Source: Chitinophaga sancti (GTDB taxonomy: Bacteria > Bacteroidota > Bacteroidia > Chitinophagales > Chitinophagaceae). From it: a stretch of 64,000 nt of DNA. The stretch covers positions 248,001 to 312,000 of the forward strand of contig NZ_CP139972.1 in NCBI RefSeq assembly GCF_034424315.1. Reading direction: 5' to 3'. The notes beneath the pieces are model-generated. The model had not been told where the DNA came from and did not search any database. It saw nothing but the letters and a program-made list of their open reading frames with translations. Shown here in pieces: positions 1 through 8,199 of the stretch (within the stretch, counting starts at the first letter, position 1; each line of letters opens with the position of its first letter). A program made the translations under genes and the position numbers.

Positions 1-609
1 GCCGTCGATTTTGAGAAGTTCAGGCCAATGGAGGTAACTCCACCTGCAAATGGAGTTGTGAAAATTGTAGTAGCAGCCAGTTACCAGCAGCTGAAAAATT
101 CTGAAAATCTTATAAAGGCAATACATTCCCTGAAAGGGCTGCCCGTAGAATTGTACTGGTATGGCAATAAGATGCTGGTTGATGGCGTACCACAGGGCAC
201 ATCCCGCTACCTGGATGCTGCAGCATATGTGAAGGAACATGGACTTGAAAAAATGGTTTTCCTGGACGGGCCTTCCAGGGAAATTCCCCGCCTTTTCAAT
301 GAGGCCACCGTGGTATGCCTGCCATCCTTCTACGAAGGGTGTCCAAATGTCATCTGCGAAGCCATGGCCTGTGGCAAACCCGTTTTGGCCAGCAATGTAT
401 GCGATAATCCACGATTGATCAGAGAAGGGGTGAACGGGTTTCTTTTTGATCCGGCAGATCCTGCTTCTATTGCAGCTGCCATCAAAAGATTGATGGCTTT
501 ATCTCCGGCTCAGTTGCAGGATATGAGCAGGGAGAACCTGGCTTTTGCAGCGGCTGAATTCGACAAATCAGTCTTCTTAAATAAATATCTGAACTTATTG
601 ACGGTATGA
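1..609 (+). CDS. Glycosyltransferase family 4, C-terminal part (5' end outside window)
   Basis: The reading frame is open at base 1 and gives 202 residues, which form the nucleotide-sugar-binding C-terminal half of a GT-B fold transferase. The segment [20 protein letters not shown] carries the family EX7E-type motif (glutamates in YEG and CEAMA). It is followed by [18 protein letters not shown], typical of the GT4 C-terminus. It probably adds a sugar to a lipid-linked polysaccharide repeat unit on the cytoplasmic side of the inner membrane. The next gene starts inside its stop codon (ATGA overlap at 606), so the two are translationally coupled. The donor and acceptor sugars cannot be read from the sequence. 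An internal ATG at 28 exists but lies inside the domain and is not the real start. Confidence 0.88.
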   Translation, partial: AVDFEKFRPMEVTPPANGVVKIVVAASYQQLKNSENLIKAIHSLKGLPVELYWYGNKMLVDGVPQGTSRYLDAAAYVKEHGLEKMVFLDGPSREIPRLFNEATVVCLPSFYEGCPNVICEAMACGKPVLASNVCDNPRLIREGVNGFLFDPADPASIAAAIKRLMALSPAQLQDMSRENLAFAAAEFDKSVFLNKYLNLLTV

Positions 610-1127
610 TCAGGATAATCAGTTTAATCTTCTATTACGGCTTTGCCTATTATCTGCCGCAAACGAATAACCGGTATTTGCTTTTTATCAGGAAGATCCG
701 GGCGTTCATAGCCAGTGGTATCCTCGATAAAGCAGGTACTAATATCAACGTGGAAAGCCACGCAAATATAGGATCAGGAAAGGGGATTACTATCGGCCAT
801 AATTCAGGCATTGGGGTGAGAGCCCATGTAAGAGGCCCTTTAAAAATAGGCGATAATGTCATGATGGGACCGGAGGTGATCATCCTGACCCGTAATCATA
901 AATTTGATGATCTGAGCATTCCCATGAATATGGAGAAAGGCTCTGTTGTGAAGCCGGTGGAGATTGGAGATGATGTATGGATTGGAACGAGGGTGATCAT
1001 ATTACCCGGTGTGAAGATTGGTTCAGGGGCAATAGTAGGAGCTGGAGCTGTAGTAACTAAAAATATTCCTGACTATGCAATTGTTGGAGGTAATCCTGCG
1101 AAAATCATTAAATACAGGAACCAGTAA
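606..1127 (+). CDS. Hexapeptide-repeat O-acetyltransferase (WcaF/maltose acetyltransferase type)
   Basis: A 173-residue protein made mainly of left-handed beta-helix repeats of the [LIV]-G-x-x-x-x kind, for example [20 protein letters not shown] and [20 protein letters not shown], ending in the family signature [14 protein letters not shown]. The motif LTRNHKFDD contains the histidine that acts as general base in this family. It would transfer an acetyl group from acetyl-CoA to a sugar hydroxyl of the exopolysaccharide unit. It overlaps the stop of the upstream glycosyltransferase by 4 bases and the start of the downstream one by 1 base (TAATG), so it sits inside a tightly coupled operon. About 30 N-terminal residues are hydrophobic and basic ([10 protein letters not shown]) and may form an amphipathic or membrane-near helix, as in other WcaF-like proteins. 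Confidence 0.9.
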   Translation: MIRIISLIFYYGFAYYLPQTNNRYLLFIRKIRAFIASGILDKAGTNINVESHANIGSGKGITIGHNSGIGVRAHVRGPLKIGDNVMMGPEVIILTRNHKFDDLSIPMNMEKGSVVKPVEIGDDVWIGTRVIILPGVKIGSGAIVGAGAVVTKNIPDYAIVGGNPAKIIKYRNQ

Positions 1128-2215
1128 TGAAGATCTGTTTTTTATCCGCGGGCACTTTTACCCATATCCAGCCGTATATTGATTATTTTAAGGAACAGGG
1201 GCACGAAGTGCATTTTATAGCCCTGAGTCCTTCTCCTGAAAGAAATGTGCCTGTGCACAATGCATGGGAGGGAAAGGAATATGATGTAAGGGAAAAGTCG
1301 AATAAATATAAATATATCAAAGCGGCTTTCCGTGCCAGGAAAATTATAAAGGGCCTGCAACCGGATATAATCCATGCACATTATGTAACCAGCGGTGGTT
1401 TGGCCGCCTATATCATTCATCACCCCCATACAATAGTGACCGCCCATGGCAGTGATATCAACGCAAGTGTGAAATCTCCTGTGTGGCGATTCTTACTCAA
1501 ACGTATCCTGGGTAGGGCTGCTGCGATCAATGTTGTGTCCCGGGAACTGTATGATAAAGTATTGCAACTGGGTATACCTGCTCATAAGCTCCATAATTTC
1601 AATGTTGGGATCAATTATGAAACTTTCTTTCAGCACCATGCTTCCCATGCAGCTCCGTACACATTAAAAATGGTATGTAACAGGCGATTTGAGCCTGTTT
1701 ATGACCATATGACCATCCTGAAGGCCTTAGTGCTCTTAAAGGAGAAAAACGTGCCATTTGAGATGCATTTTGTGGGAGGAGGACCATTACAAGAGGCTGC
1801 TGAAAAATTTGTCCAGGAAAATGGACTGGATAAGTACGTTACTTTTTACGGCCAGGTACAAAATAGTGTTCAGCCAGGGGTGTTCGAAAAGTGCAATATA
1901 TATATATCGTCCTCTTTATCAGACGGTACCAGCCTGAGCCTGCTGGAAGCAATGGCTGCCGGACTATTTCCGGTAGTGACAGATATTGTAGCAAATAAGG
2001 CTGTACTGGAACATAACAGATCAGCTTTATTCTTCCCTGTTGGTGATTCGGGAAATTTGGCAGAACAATTGATATATCTCAGGAGTGAATTTTTTGGCAG
2101 GGTGCCTGTTATCATTTCGGAAAATCAGCAATTTGTTGTGAGGGAAGGAAACCGGCCGGCGAATATGCAGAAACTGGAAAAAATTTACAACGAAATAATA
2201 AAACCTGCTAAATAA
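1127..2215 (+). CDS. Glycosyltransferase family 4
   Basis: A 362-residue GT-B glycosyltransferase. The N-terminal domain contains IIHAHYVTSGG and VTAHGSDIN, the acceptor-side motifs of GT4 enzymes acting on lipid-linked sugars. The C-terminal domain has FVGGGPLQEAAE and SSSLSDGTSLSLLEAMAAG, where the two glutamates or their equivalents bind the nucleotide sugar; the first position of EX7E is an aspartate here (SDGTS). The start ATG shares a base with the preceding stop codon, and the following gene starts with GTG immediately after this stop (TAAGTG). It is a cytoplasmic enzyme in repeat-unit assembly. The sugar specificity is unknown. Confidence 0.9.
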   Translation: MKICFLSAGTFTHIQPYIDYFKEQGHEVHFIALSPSPERNVPVHNAWEGKEYDVREKSNKYKYIKAAFRARKIIKGLQPDIIHAHYVTSGGLAAYIIHHPHTIVTAHGSDINASVKSPVWRFLLKRILGRAAAINVVSRELYDKVLQLGIPAHKLHNFNVGINYETFFQHHASHAAPYTLKMVCNRRFEPVYDHMTILKALVLLKEKNVPFEMHFVGGGPLQEAAEKFVQENGLDKYVTFYGQVQNSVQPGVFEKCNIYISSSLSDGTSLSLLEAMAAGLFPVVTDIVANKAVLEHNRSALFFPVGDSGNLAEQLIYLRSEFFGRVPVIISENQQFVVREGNRPANMQKLEKIYNEIIKPAK

Positions 2216-3430
2216 GTGTCAAAGAGAATAATTTATTTACACCAATACTTTGCGACTCCATCAATGTCCGGCGGCACCCGTTCTTACGACCTGTCAAAGA
2301 AATTCCTGGAACAGGGGCATGAGGTAGTGATGATCACGTCCAGTGCTTATTTAAAGAACGTGGAACTAACCGGCACATGGACTGTTGTAAATTATGAGGG
2401 GATTGAATTGCATATCTTAAAGCAGGAGTATAGCAACAAAACGCGGTTTTCCAAACGCATCCTGATCTTCCTTAAATTCCTGCTTTTTGCAACCAGGCGG
2501 GTGTTGAAAGTAAAAGGAGATGTGATGCTTGCCACTTCAACTCCCATCAGTATTGGAGTGCCGGCGCTGGTTAAGCGTTTACTACACCGTACCCCTTTTA
2601 TCTTCGAAGTGAGGGATGTGTGGCCGGAAGTACCGGTCGCTATGGGTATTATTAAAAATAAGCTGTTGATAAACGTATTGAATGCCTTCGAAAAGCATAT
2701 TTACCGGAAATCAACACATATAGTGGCGCTTTCAAGTGATATGAAGGATTCCATTGTAAACCGCACAGGTACTCCGCCTGAGAAGGTAACAGTGATCTGT
2801 AATATCTCTGAGATCAACAGGTTTTCAAATATCCCGGAAGGGGGGCCTATCCTGAGCAGATATACACCATCCGGCAAGATTGTACTCTATGCAGGCACCC
2901 TGGGAGTAGTGAACGGTATTAAATACCTGGTGGACCTGGCAGTAGAAACTTCCAGGATTGACCCGGAAATAGTGTTCGTGATAGTGGGAGACGGTATGGA
3001 AAAACAGGAAGTGCTCCGATATGCAGCAGAAAGGCTTGTATTGAATAAACAGGTCATTTTTGTAGACCCGGTACCCAAGCAAATGCTGCCTCTTTTATAT
3101 GCAGAATGTACCATGGGGAGTTCCTTCTTTATCCCTGTAAAAGCAATGTGGGCTAATTCAGCCAATAAATACTTTGATTGCCTGGCTGCCTCCCGGCCCG
3201 TTTTAATAAATTATGAGGGATGGCAGGCCAAAGCGATCACCGAAAATGAAGCAGGATTAGTATTATCTCCGGCAATGAGCATCCAGGATGCCGCTCTTGC
3301 ACTGTCCAATCATCTAAACGATTCATCAACCCTTGTGCAACAACAGAAAAATGCAATTAAACTGGCCAAAGAAGAGTATTCCCTGGAAATTGCAGCTGCA
3401 AGATACAAGGATGTGCTACAGGCTGTTTAG
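2216..3430 (+). CDS. Glycosyltransferase family 4 (WcaI/WbuB type), GTG start
   Basis: A 404-residue GT4 protein beginning IIYLHQYFATPSMSGGTRSY and carrying EVRDVWPEVPVAMGIIKNK, a combination typical of the WbuB/WcaI branch found in O-antigen and colanic-acid type clusters. The C-terminal half has a YAGTLGVVNGIKYLVDLA segment and a nucleotide-binding region. The start is GTG, directly abutting the TAA of the upstream gene with no gap, so translation is probably coupled. A short non-coding gap separates it from the next gene, whose likely start is at 3459. WbuB-type enzymes often transfer N-acetyl-fucosamine-like sugars, but the substrate here is not determined. Confidence 0.9.
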   Translation: MSKRIIYLHQYFATPSMSGGTRSYDLSKKFLEQGHEVVMITSSAYLKNVELTGTWTVVNYEGIELHILKQEYSNKTRFSKRILIFLKFLLFATRRVLKVKGDVMLATSTPISIGVPALVKRLLHRTPFIFEVRDVWPEVPVAMGIIKNKLLINVLNAFEKHIYRKSTHIVALSSDMKDSIVNRTGTPPEKVTVICNISEINRFSNIPEGGPILSRYTPSGKIVLYAGTLGVVNGIKYLVDLAVETSRIDPEIVFVIVGDGMEKQEVLRYAAERLVLNKQVIFVDPVPKQMLPLLYAECTMGSSFFIPVKAMWANSANKYFDCLAASRPVLINYEGWQAKAITENEAGLVLSPAMSIQDAALALSNHLNDSSTLVQQQKNAIKLAKEEYSLEIAAARYKDVLQAV

Positions 3431-3458
3431 TATTGTTGACATTAAAAAACTAAGCAGG

Positions 3459-5597
3459 ATGAAAAGGATTAGACTATTTTTTTTCATGTTGATGATTGCC
3501 GTTGGCGCTTGCAATATGGCTAACGGACAAAAGGATCTGGCTTTGAACAGGCCATATACATTGAGTGTGCCGCCCAACTATCAGAACACGGCTCCCGGGG
3601 ATGACAGAACTGTGTTGACGAATGGCGTTTTTACTTCAGGATACTTCTGGGCTAATAAACAGACTGCTGGCTGGATTAAGGTAAACAAGGTAGCAATAGA
3701 GATCGATCTGGGAAAATCAGTTGATTTTAACCAGGTAACATTTAATACCGGAAGGAGAGAAGTTGCACAGGCATATTATCCGACAAATGTGTTTGTATTT
3801 GTCTCTGATGATAAGTCTTCCTATCAATATATTGGTGATGTAGTAGCCAGTCCGGATAATGTGTCGGGAGACTATAAGGTACAGAATTTCATTTTGAAAA
3901 CGGGTACTGTACATGCCCGTTATGTAAAGCTGGTGGCTATTGTACAGGGAGTGTTGTTGTTTTGTGATGAGATCCAGGTCTTCAATACAGGTGGCAGCGC
4001 GCCGGCAAAAATGGCTTTCAGCAAAATCCCGGTGGATGACCAGGTTGACGACCTGTTAAATAAAGATGCATCCGGCAAGGCGGTGGCCGCAAGAGGCATG
4101 CAATACCAGGCAGCAATGGGGCCGGTTGGAAAAACTGGTAGAGTAGCATCAGGTGCTGATTTTGCAATGCAGCTAAAACAGCAGTTGGGTACTGATTTTA
4201 CTGTAAATTTCTTCAACGCCTGGGATGGCCTGAATGCAGTATATAAGCCAGTCAAGCGTTCTTCGGATAATGTGACCGTCAGGACAGTGATCAATGGGCA
4301 TTCATATGTGGGCTTTATTGTAACCAATCTCAGTCAGCGCAAAGCAAATTACACCATTGATGCAAAAAGTGATCAGCGTACGGGCGCCCTGGTTATTTAT
4401 ACGGCACCTTTCCTCACCTCTCATATGAATTATCAGCAAACTGCCGATCCGCTGCAGGTAGCAGATGAACAACTGAACCTGGATCCGGGAGAATCAAGAT
4501 TATTCCTGGCAGAAATGACCGGCAAAGGAGTGGGTAATGGCAAAAACACAATAACTGTAAGTGATGGTAAAACCAGTCAGACAGTAACAGTAAGTTTGTC
4601 TGTGGCTAATATCAGATTTGATGAAAGTAAATTCGCTTTAAACACAAGCGTTTGGGCATATTTGAATTACCCGATGCTGAACACCAGGAAGACTGCAGCT
4701 GTAAAGGATTTATATGAACACCATATAAATACCGCAGCAATTCCTGCTGCTGCTTTGGGCGATCTTGCACATACTTCCGGGTCGAACCTGAGCCAGTATT
4801 TATCAGCTTTCGGTAATTATAAGCCCAGAACCCTGTTGTTGAACATAAACTTTTTGTCACAGGAAAACCTGGGTTATTGTAAAAAGAACGATTTCATGTC
4901 AGATGACTGGAAGGCAGATTTTAAAACATGGTTCCAGAATCTGAGTAAAATTATTACACAGAGTGGATGGAATATGCAGAATGTATATTTGTATCCATAT
5001 GATGAGATTGCAGAAGAGAATGCTGATAAACTGCTGGCATTTGCCAAATGGGCAAAATCAGCAATACCCGGTGTAAAGCTGTATATGACAGTTGGAAAGC
5101 TTTCAAAAGACAAGATCGGACAGTTAAGTCAGTATATGGATATCATGCAGATCCATGAAGATGTGATGCCTGCAGTAACGCCGGTTGCTGATAAATACTG
5201 GATGTATGCAACAAAAGGAAACGCGGAACTACTGAGCCCGTATAGCTATTACAGGCTGATGTCGTGGAAAGCTTTTTCAAATGGCTATACCGGTGTTGGA
5301 TTCTGGGCTTATGCCGATTCAAAAGATCCTTCTTTCAATAACATTCTCAAAACACGTTACTTTGCAGCATCCACAAATTACGCAGCAGTATATGTAGATG
5401 GTAATAACATAGTATCTTCCCGCCGTTGGGAAGGTTTTATGATGGGAGTTGAAGATTATGAGCTCCTGCAGTTGTACGCGAAGAAAGTAGGTGTTGCAAA
5501 AGCCAAAGCATTGGCAATGTCAGTGGCGGGTACACCCGGAGATGCATCACTGGCAGATGCAGCCAGGGATAAAATAATAACAGCCTTATCAGAATAA
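3459..5597 (+). CDS. Secreted discoidin-like/DUF4091 (GH123-like) protein
   Basis: The chosen ATG at 3459 gives 712 residues beginning with a basic, hydrophobic signal (MKRIRLFFFMLMIAV) and a possible lipobox around VGAC. An upstream in-frame ATG at 3333 lies inside the previous gene and would bury the signal peptide. Residues from about 25 to 195 resemble an F5/8 type C (discoidin) carbohydrate-binding fold: ALNRPYTLS, a WANKQTAGWIKV segment, AIEIDLGKSVDFNQVTF and HARYVKLVA. The C-terminal half contains YLYPYDEI and ends with WEGFMMGVEDYELLQLYAKK, a signature seen in DUF4091/GH123-like glycosidase domains. It is thus a predicted periplasmic or surface sugar-binding or glycan-cleaving protein. 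Its place inside the assembly cluster suggests it acts on the same polysaccharide. The catalytic assignment is inference; no enzyme activity can be read with certainty. Confidence 0.78.
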   Translation: MKRIRLFFFMLMIAVGACNMANGQKDLALNRPYTLSVPPNYQNTAPGDDRTVLTNGVFTSGYFWANKQTAGWIKVNKVAIEIDLGKSVDFNQVTFNTGRREVAQAYYPTNVFVFVSDDKSSYQYIGDVVASPDNVSGDYKVQNFILKTGTVHARYVKLVAIVQGVLLFCDEIQVFNTGGSAPAKMAFSKIPVDDQVDDLLNKDASGKAVAARGMQYQAAMGPVGKTGRVASGADFAMQLKQQLGTDFTVNFFNAWDGLNAVYKPVKRSSDNVTVRTVINGHSYVGFIVTNLSQRKANYTIDAKSDQRTGALVIYTAPFLTSHMNYQQTADPLQVADEQLNLDPGESRLFLAEMTGKGVGNGKNTITVSDGKTSQTVTVSLSVANIRFDESKFALNTSVWAYLNYPMLNTRKTAAVKDLYEHHINTAAIPAAALGDLAHTSGSNLSQYLSAFGNYKPRTLLLNINFLSQENLGYCKKNDFMSDDWKADFKTWFQNLSKIITQSGWNMQNVYLYPYDEIAEENADKLLAFAKWAKSAIPGVKLYMTVGKLSKDKIGQLSQYMDIMQIHEDVMPAVTPVADKYWMYATKGNAELLSPYSYYRLMSWKAFSNGYTGVGFWAYADSKDPSFNNILKTRYFAASTNYAAVYVDGNNIVSSRRWEGFMMGVEDYELLQLYAKKVGVAKAKALAMSVAGTPGDASLADAARDKIITALSE

Positions 5598-5603
5598 AAA
5601 TAT

Positions 5604-6218
5604 ATGTCCGGCAAATTTTATAGCGTGTATGTAAAGCGATTGATTGATCTGATAGTTGCGGTGATCGCTTTCGTCGTATTATTCCCTGTATTTATCGTCA
5701 TGACCCTCCTATTGGCCATCTTCAATGGTGGTACTCCCTTTTTCTTCCAGCGACGCCCTGGAAAGAAGGGGAAGATCTTTAAGGTGGTGAAGTACAAGAC
5801 CATGAACGATAAAAAGGATGCAGCAGGGAACTTATTACCGGATGCAGCACGTTTAACGCCGGTTGGAAAATTTGTTAGAAAGACATCACTGGACGAGTTG
5901 CCACAGCTCCTGAACGTAATAACAGGGGATATGAGCCTGATAGGACCACGGCCCCTGTTACCTGAGTACTTACCCTTATACAATGAGGAACAGGCCAGGA
6001 GACATGATGTAAGGCCGGGTATCACAGGCTGGGCGCAGGTAAATGGAAGAAATGCCATCAGCTGGCAACAAAAATTCTCTTATGACGTATACTATGTAGA
6101 CCATATCAGTGCCGGGCTTGATTTGAAGATATTGTATCTCACCTTTGCAAAAGTTGCAAAATCGGAAGGTATCAACGGTGTTAATGTAGCTACGGCTGAG
6201 CGGTTTACAGGCAATTAA
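5604..6218 (+). CDS. Small phosphoglycosyl transferase (PglC-like sugar transferase)
   Basis: A 204-residue member of the bacterial sugar transferase family. One N-terminal hydrophobic segment (LIDLIVAVIAFVVLFPVFIV) fits the re-entrant membrane helix of monotopic enzymes. It is followed by QRRPGKKGKIFKVVKYKTM, the catalytic Asp-Glu dyad in RKTSLDELPQLLNV, then SLIGPRPLLPEY and RPGITGWAQVNGRN. It starts polysaccharide synthesis by moving a sugar-1-phosphate onto undecaprenyl phosphate. It is short, without the extra membrane domain of WbaP/WcaJ, like PglC. The two following genes are the PglD- and PglE-like enzymes, so the natural substrate guess is a UDP-diacetamido-trideoxyhexose. The gap from the upstream gene is only 6 bases. 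Confidence 0.92.
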   Translation: MSGKFYSVYVKRLIDLIVAVIAFVVLFPVFIVMTLLLAIFNGGTPFFFQRRPGKKGKIFKVVKYKTMNDKKDAAGNLLPDAARLTPVGKFVRKTSLDELPQLLNVITGDMSLIGPRPLLPEYLPLYNEEQARRHDVRPGITGWAQVNGRNAISWQQKFSYDVYYVDHISAGLDLKILYLTFAKVAKSEGINGVNVATAERFTGN

Positions 6219-6229
6219 AATACACCACC

Positions 6230-6829
6230 ATGATTTATTTGTACGGCGCCAGCGGCCATGCCAAAGTAATATTAGAGATCCTGGAACACCAGGGTACTAA
6301 AGCCGCCGGATTGTTTGATGATAATCAGGAGTTACATTCGTTGTGGGAGTATGAAGTACACCGGTATGCTCCGGAATGGAACAGCAAAATTAGCGGAATG
6401 CTGATTGCCCTGGGGAACAATAATGTCCGTAAACTGATTGCAGAGAAATTGAATGTACCATTTATAAAAGGTATTCATCCTGGAGCTTCTGTATCCGGCA
6501 GGGCGGTACTCGGAGACGGATCGGTCGTGATGGCGGGAGTTACCATCAATGCAGATGCTGTGATAGGCAGACATTGTATTATTAATACCAATGCATCTGT
6601 AGATCATGATTGCGCAATAGAAGATTACGTACATATTTCACCTAATGTGGCGGTATGTGGTGGCGTTACGATTGGCGAAGGTGCTCATATTGGTGCCGGA
6701 GCTGTTATAAAGCCTGGTATAGTGATTGGCCGATGGGCGACAATCGGTGCAGGTTGTGTGGTAATCAGGGATGTGGCGGAAAACGCTGTGGTGATTGGTA
6801 ATCCAGGAAAGGAAATGACACGACAATAA
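6230..6829 (+). CDS. NeuD/PglD-family sugar N- or O-acetyltransferase
   Basis: The 199-residue protein has the two-part architecture of PglD. A short N-terminal Rossmann-like domain (MIYLYGASGHAKVILEILE, then GLFDDNQ) is followed by left-handed beta-helix turns from about residue 85 to the end, closing with AVVIGNPGKEM. The helix contains NTNASVDHDCAIEDYVHISP, whose first histidine corresponds to the catalytic base of PglD. The enzyme would acetylate the amino group made by the downstream aminotransferase, giving a diNAc-type sugar nucleotide. It lies 11 bases after the phosphoglycosyl transferase and 15 bases before the aminotransferase. Acetylation of another amino sugar, as in NeuD of sialic-acid clusters, is an alternative, but no sialic-acid gene is present here. 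Confidence 0.9.
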   Translation: MIYLYGASGHAKVILEILEHQGTKAAGLFDDNQELHSLWEYEVHRYAPEWNSKISGMLIALGNNNVRKLIAEKLNVPFIKGIHPGASVSGRAVLGDGSVVMAGVTINADAVIGRHCIINTNASVDHDCAIEDYVHISPNVAVCGGVTIGEGAHIGAGAVIKPGIVIGRWATIGAGCVVIRDVAENAVVIGNPGKEMTRQ

Positions 6830-6844
6830 TTTTAATCAGAAATA

Positions 6845-7975
6845 ATGAACTCAAAAATCTGGCTTTCCTCGCCACATATGGGTGGAGAGGAACTGAACTT
6901 TGTAAATGAGGCATTTGCTGCGAACTGGATTGCCCCTTTAGGACCTAATGTAGATGGATTTGAGGCAGAGCTGTCGGGCATTACAGGCGTAAAGCATGTA
7001 GCTGCATTGTCCTCAGGAACTGCTGCACTGCACCTTGCATTGATACTGGCGGGTGTGGGAAGAGAAGATGAAGTAATTTGTCAGAGTATGACATTTTCTG
7101 CATCGGCTAACCCTATTATGTATGTAGGGGCCTTACCGGTTTTTGTGGATAGTGAAAAAGATACCTGGAATATGGATCCTGCATTACTGGAAGATGCTAT
7201 TCTGGACAGGATAAAACAGGGTAAAAAGCCAAAAGCTATTATTGTTGTGCACCTGTATGGAATGCCTGCAAAGATGGATGAGATCCTCACCATCGCACGT
7301 AAATACGAAATTGCCCTGATCGAGGATGCTGCAGAAGCCCTGGGTTCTTCTTACAAAGGTACAGCATGTGGTGCGTTTGGTGATTATGGTATCCTGAGTT
7401 TTAATGGTAATAAGATCATCACTACCAGCGGTGGCGGCGCACTGATCAGCAATGATGAGAATGCTGTGAAGCATGCGCGTTTCCTGGCTACACAGGCGAG
7501 GGACAACGCTCCTCACTATCAGCATAGTCATGTAGGATATAATTATAGAATGAGCAATATCTGCGCAGGTATTGGTCGCGGTCAGCTGAAAGTACTTGAT
7601 GAGCGCGTGAAACAGCGCCGGGCAAATAAAGCATATTATAGTGAAGTGCTGGGGCCGCTGCCCGGTGTCAGTTTTCTGGAGGAAGTTGAAGGTTCATTCA
7701 GTAATTTCTGGCTGACTACGCTAGTAATTGACCCAACGGTAAGTAAAGGTGTGACAAGAGAGCAGATTAGACTGGCATTGGATGCGGATAATATAGAGTC
7801 GAGGCCGCTTTGGAAACCTATGCATTTACAACCTGTATTTACAGGTGCACCAGCTTATGTAAACGGTAATTCAGAATCGTTATTTAATACAGGCTTATGT
7901 TTGCCTAGTGGGTCGAATTTAACCCGTGCAGATTTAGAACGTGTAACAAATATTGTGACAAATCTGTTCGATTAA
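6845..7975 (+). CDS. DegT/DnrJ/EryC1/StrS-family PLP sugar aminotransferase (PglE-like)
   Basis: A 376-residue PLP-dependent aminotransferase. Visible motifs are AALSSGTAALHLAL near residue 55, the PLP-aspartate region ALIEDAAEALGSSYKG, the lysine-bearing LSFNGNKIITTSGGGALI and the late HVGYNYRMSNICAGIG. These enzymes convert a UDP-4-keto-6-deoxy sugar to a 4-amino sugar using glutamate. With the neighbouring PglD- and PglC-like genes it makes a plausible bacillosamine-type route. The 4,6-dehydratase (PglF role) that would supply the keto sugar is not in this window and must lie upstream or elsewhere. It is the last gene before a strong terminator. Confidence 0.93.
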   Translation: MNSKIWLSSPHMGGEELNFVNEAFAANWIAPLGPNVDGFEAELSGITGVKHVAALSSGTAALHLALILAGVGREDEVICQSMTFSASANPIMYVGALPVFVDSEKDTWNMDPALLEDAILDRIKQGKKPKAIIVVHLYGMPAKMDEILTIARKYEIALIEDAAEALGSSYKGTACGAFGDYGILSFNGNKIITTSGGGALISNDENAVKHARFLATQARDNAPHYQHSHVGYNYRMSNICAGIGRGQLKVLDERVKQRRANKAYYSEVLGPLPGVSFLEEVEGSFSNFWLTTLVIDPTVSKGVTREQIRLALDADNIESRPLWKPMHLQPVFTGAPAYVNGNSESLFNTGLCLPSGSNLTRADLERVTNIVTNLFD

Positions 7976-7997
7976 AATAGCATATTTATCTGTTAAA

Positions 7998-8030
7998 AGA
8001 GGGCTTCCGGCAATGGAGGCCCTCTTTTTT
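7998..8030 (+). terminator. Rho-independent terminator after the polysaccharide cluster
   Basis: AGAGGGCTTCC pairs with GGAGGCCCTCT (one G-T pair) around a short GGCAAT loop, followed by six T. It lies 23 bases after the aminotransferase stop and closes the plus-strand cluster. Confidence 0.85.
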
Positions 8031-8199
8031 CGTATTTAGAAGTTACCAAGTCATTATTTTTTATGGATTTTAATATTTAAAATTTTAATATATAGAAATA
8101 TGCTATATTTTTAGGTTGGCATCAGCCATCCTATGTAAACTATTTCCTTTTAATGGTCGTGAATCCATTAATTGAGTGAACAGCTATTTTAATTATCCT

